Positions 6,616-6,888 of a stretch of DNA of 6,888 nt are shown here, in pieces (within the stretch, counting starts at the first letter, position 1; the number at the start of each line of letters is the position of its first letter). This stretch comes from an uncultured Burkholderiales bacterium (GTDB lineage: Bacteria; Pseudomonadota; Gammaproteobacteria; Burkholderiales; Burkholderiaceae_C), in contig CAISQQ010000523.1 of the NCBI GenBank assembly GCA_903887655.1, positions 1-6,888 of the forward strand. Direction: 5' to 3'. The notes under the pieces are model-generated. The model saw only the letters and a list, made by a program, of their open reading frames with translations. It had not been told where the DNA came from and searched no databases. The position numbers and the translations under genes are program-made.

Positions 6616-6630
6616 TTCTCTATAAAAGAA
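6616..6630. promoter_or_regulatory. Candidate IclR operator, box B
   Basis: TTCTCTATAAAAGAA has inverted arms TTCT/AGAA and matches 11 of 15 positions with box A at 6807-6821, including the TTC ends, the central TATA and GAA. It overlaps a -10-like TATAAA (6621-6626) and the end of an 11-bp palindrome GAACACTGTTC (6608-6618). It lies about 120 bp upstream of the iclR start, a reasonable place for autoregulation. Its AT-rich composition makes a chance match possible. Confidence 0.35.
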
Positions 6631-6730
6631 TAAAAGTCCTATTTTTTTAAGGGCAAAAAACCGGCAATTGGCGAGCAATTGTTCCTCTCAAATCAAGCCA
6701 TTCTCCCAGTCTTTGCAGGGAAATCAGGGA

Positions 6731-6744
6731 AAACCCGAGGGTTT
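6731..6744. promoter_or_regulatory. 14-bp palindrome just upstream of a -35-like box
   Basis: AAACCCGAGGGTTT has exact 6-bp arms around a GA centre and ends 5 bp before TTGACA (6750-6755). That position would suit an activator or a repressor acting on rightward transcription. The protein that might bind it is unknown. Confidence 0.35.
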
Positions 6745-6745
6745 C

Positions 6746-6775
6746 AGGCTTGACACCTCTGGGCCTTTCAAGCCT
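6746..6775. repeat. 8-bp inverted repeat spanning the promoter-like elements
   Basis: AGGCTTGA (6746-6753) and TCAAGCCT (6768-6775) are exact reverse complements 14 bp apart, with centres 22 bp (two helical turns) apart. The arms overlap the -35-like TTGACA and the start of the -10-like TAATAT, so a bound dimer would block or remodel polymerase binding. Confidence 0.4.
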
Positions 6776-6780
6776 AATAT
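6750..6780 (+). promoter_or_regulatory. Candidate sigma-70 promoter directed rightward
   Basis: TTGACA (6750-6755) is a perfect -35 box. TAATAT (6775-6780) resembles a -10 box, but the 19-bp spacer is longer than the usual 17, which is typical of promoters needing an activator. Transcription would start near 6787 and read out of the window. Inverted repeats lie upstream, across and downstream of it. Confidence 0.4.
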
Positions 6781-6805
6781 CGGCTGTGCCTTTATGTGGA
6801 TCGAA

Positions 6806-6822
6806 GTTCCGTATAGAGGAAC
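6806..6822 (+). promoter_or_regulatory. Candidate IclR operator, box A
   Basis: GTTCCGTATAGAGGAAC has exact 5-bp arms GTTCC/GGAAC around a 7-bp centre, a form and length typical of IclR-family operators. It begins 26 bp after the -10-like TAATAT, where bound protein could repress rightward transcription. A related sequence, box B, lies 191 bp away towards iclR. Confidence 0.45.
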
Positions 6823-6888
6823 ATGCAGGACGGTACACCTATGTCATGATGCGCTCAGCTTGAGCTCGTGTGGGTGTCTTTCATGAGA

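Larger units (their letters stand above)
6498..6888. promoter_or_regulatory. 391-bp non-coding region upstream of the IclR regulator
   Basis: No convincing gene is seen on either strand; the two short ORFs here (63 and 72 codons) overlap head to head and look like chance. The stretch 6575-6660 is strikingly AT-rich compared with the flanking genes, as expected for promoters. It carries a promoter-like sequence pointing right, several inverted repeats and short direct repeats (GCAATTG at 6664-6670 and 6675-6681, 11 bp apart; CAGGGAAA at 6716-6723 and 6725-6732, 9 bp apart). The IclR gene leaves leftwards and a gene probably starts near or beyond the right edge; an ATG at 6883 could be its start but lacks a ribosome binding site. 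Confidence 0.6.

Noticed and set aside
6647..6838. 63-codon minus-strand frame in the right intergenic region
   Set aside because: It has no motif, overlaps another chance frame on the opposite strand and covers the promoter-like sequence and dyads.

Overview
The window looks like chromosome or plasmid DNA of a betaproteobacterium, probably Burkholderiales/Comamonadaceae. That rests on moderately high GC, heavy use of TTG and CTC for leucine, and the flavour of the proteins (IclR regulator, oxygenase-type reductase, NikR). No marker gene fixes the taxon. There are six protein genes, no RNA genes, and no sign of a mobile element or CRISPR array.

Layout, left to right. (1) A COG0523/CobW-type G3E GTPase on the minus strand (1-972), cut by the left edge, with a His-rich linker. 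(2) A 255-bp divergent intergenic region holding a short perfect hairpin. (3) nikR on the plus strand (1228-1698), a nickel-responsive ribbon-helix-helix repressor in which one canonical nickel ligand is replaced by Gln. (4) A minus-strand block, convergent with nikR, read from right to left: an IclR-family regulator (6497-5724), a [2Fe-2S]/FAD/NAD(P)H oxygenase reductase (5619-4609), a EutA-family ASKHA reactivase with His-rich extensions at both ends (4526-2730, possibly from TTG 4592), and a NiCoT-type nickel/cobalt permease (2635-1733). (5) A right-hand non-coding region (6498-6888) with an AT-rich segment, a promoter-like sequence pointing right, and several inverted repeats. Two of these resemble each other and could be IclR operators.

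How the parts may fit together (inference). The permease, NikR and the COG0523 GTPase form a nickel/cobalt acquisition and delivery set. EutA proteins reactivate an adenosylcobalamin-dependent lyase, so the metal of interest may be cobalt for a B12 enzyme encoded nearby. The reductase suggests an oxygenase partner outside the window, and the IclR regulator suggests control by a carbon substrate. The unusual element is a EutA-like protein carrying metal-binding His tails, sitting between an oxygenase reductase and a metal permease, with no ethanolamine ammonia-lyase genes in view.
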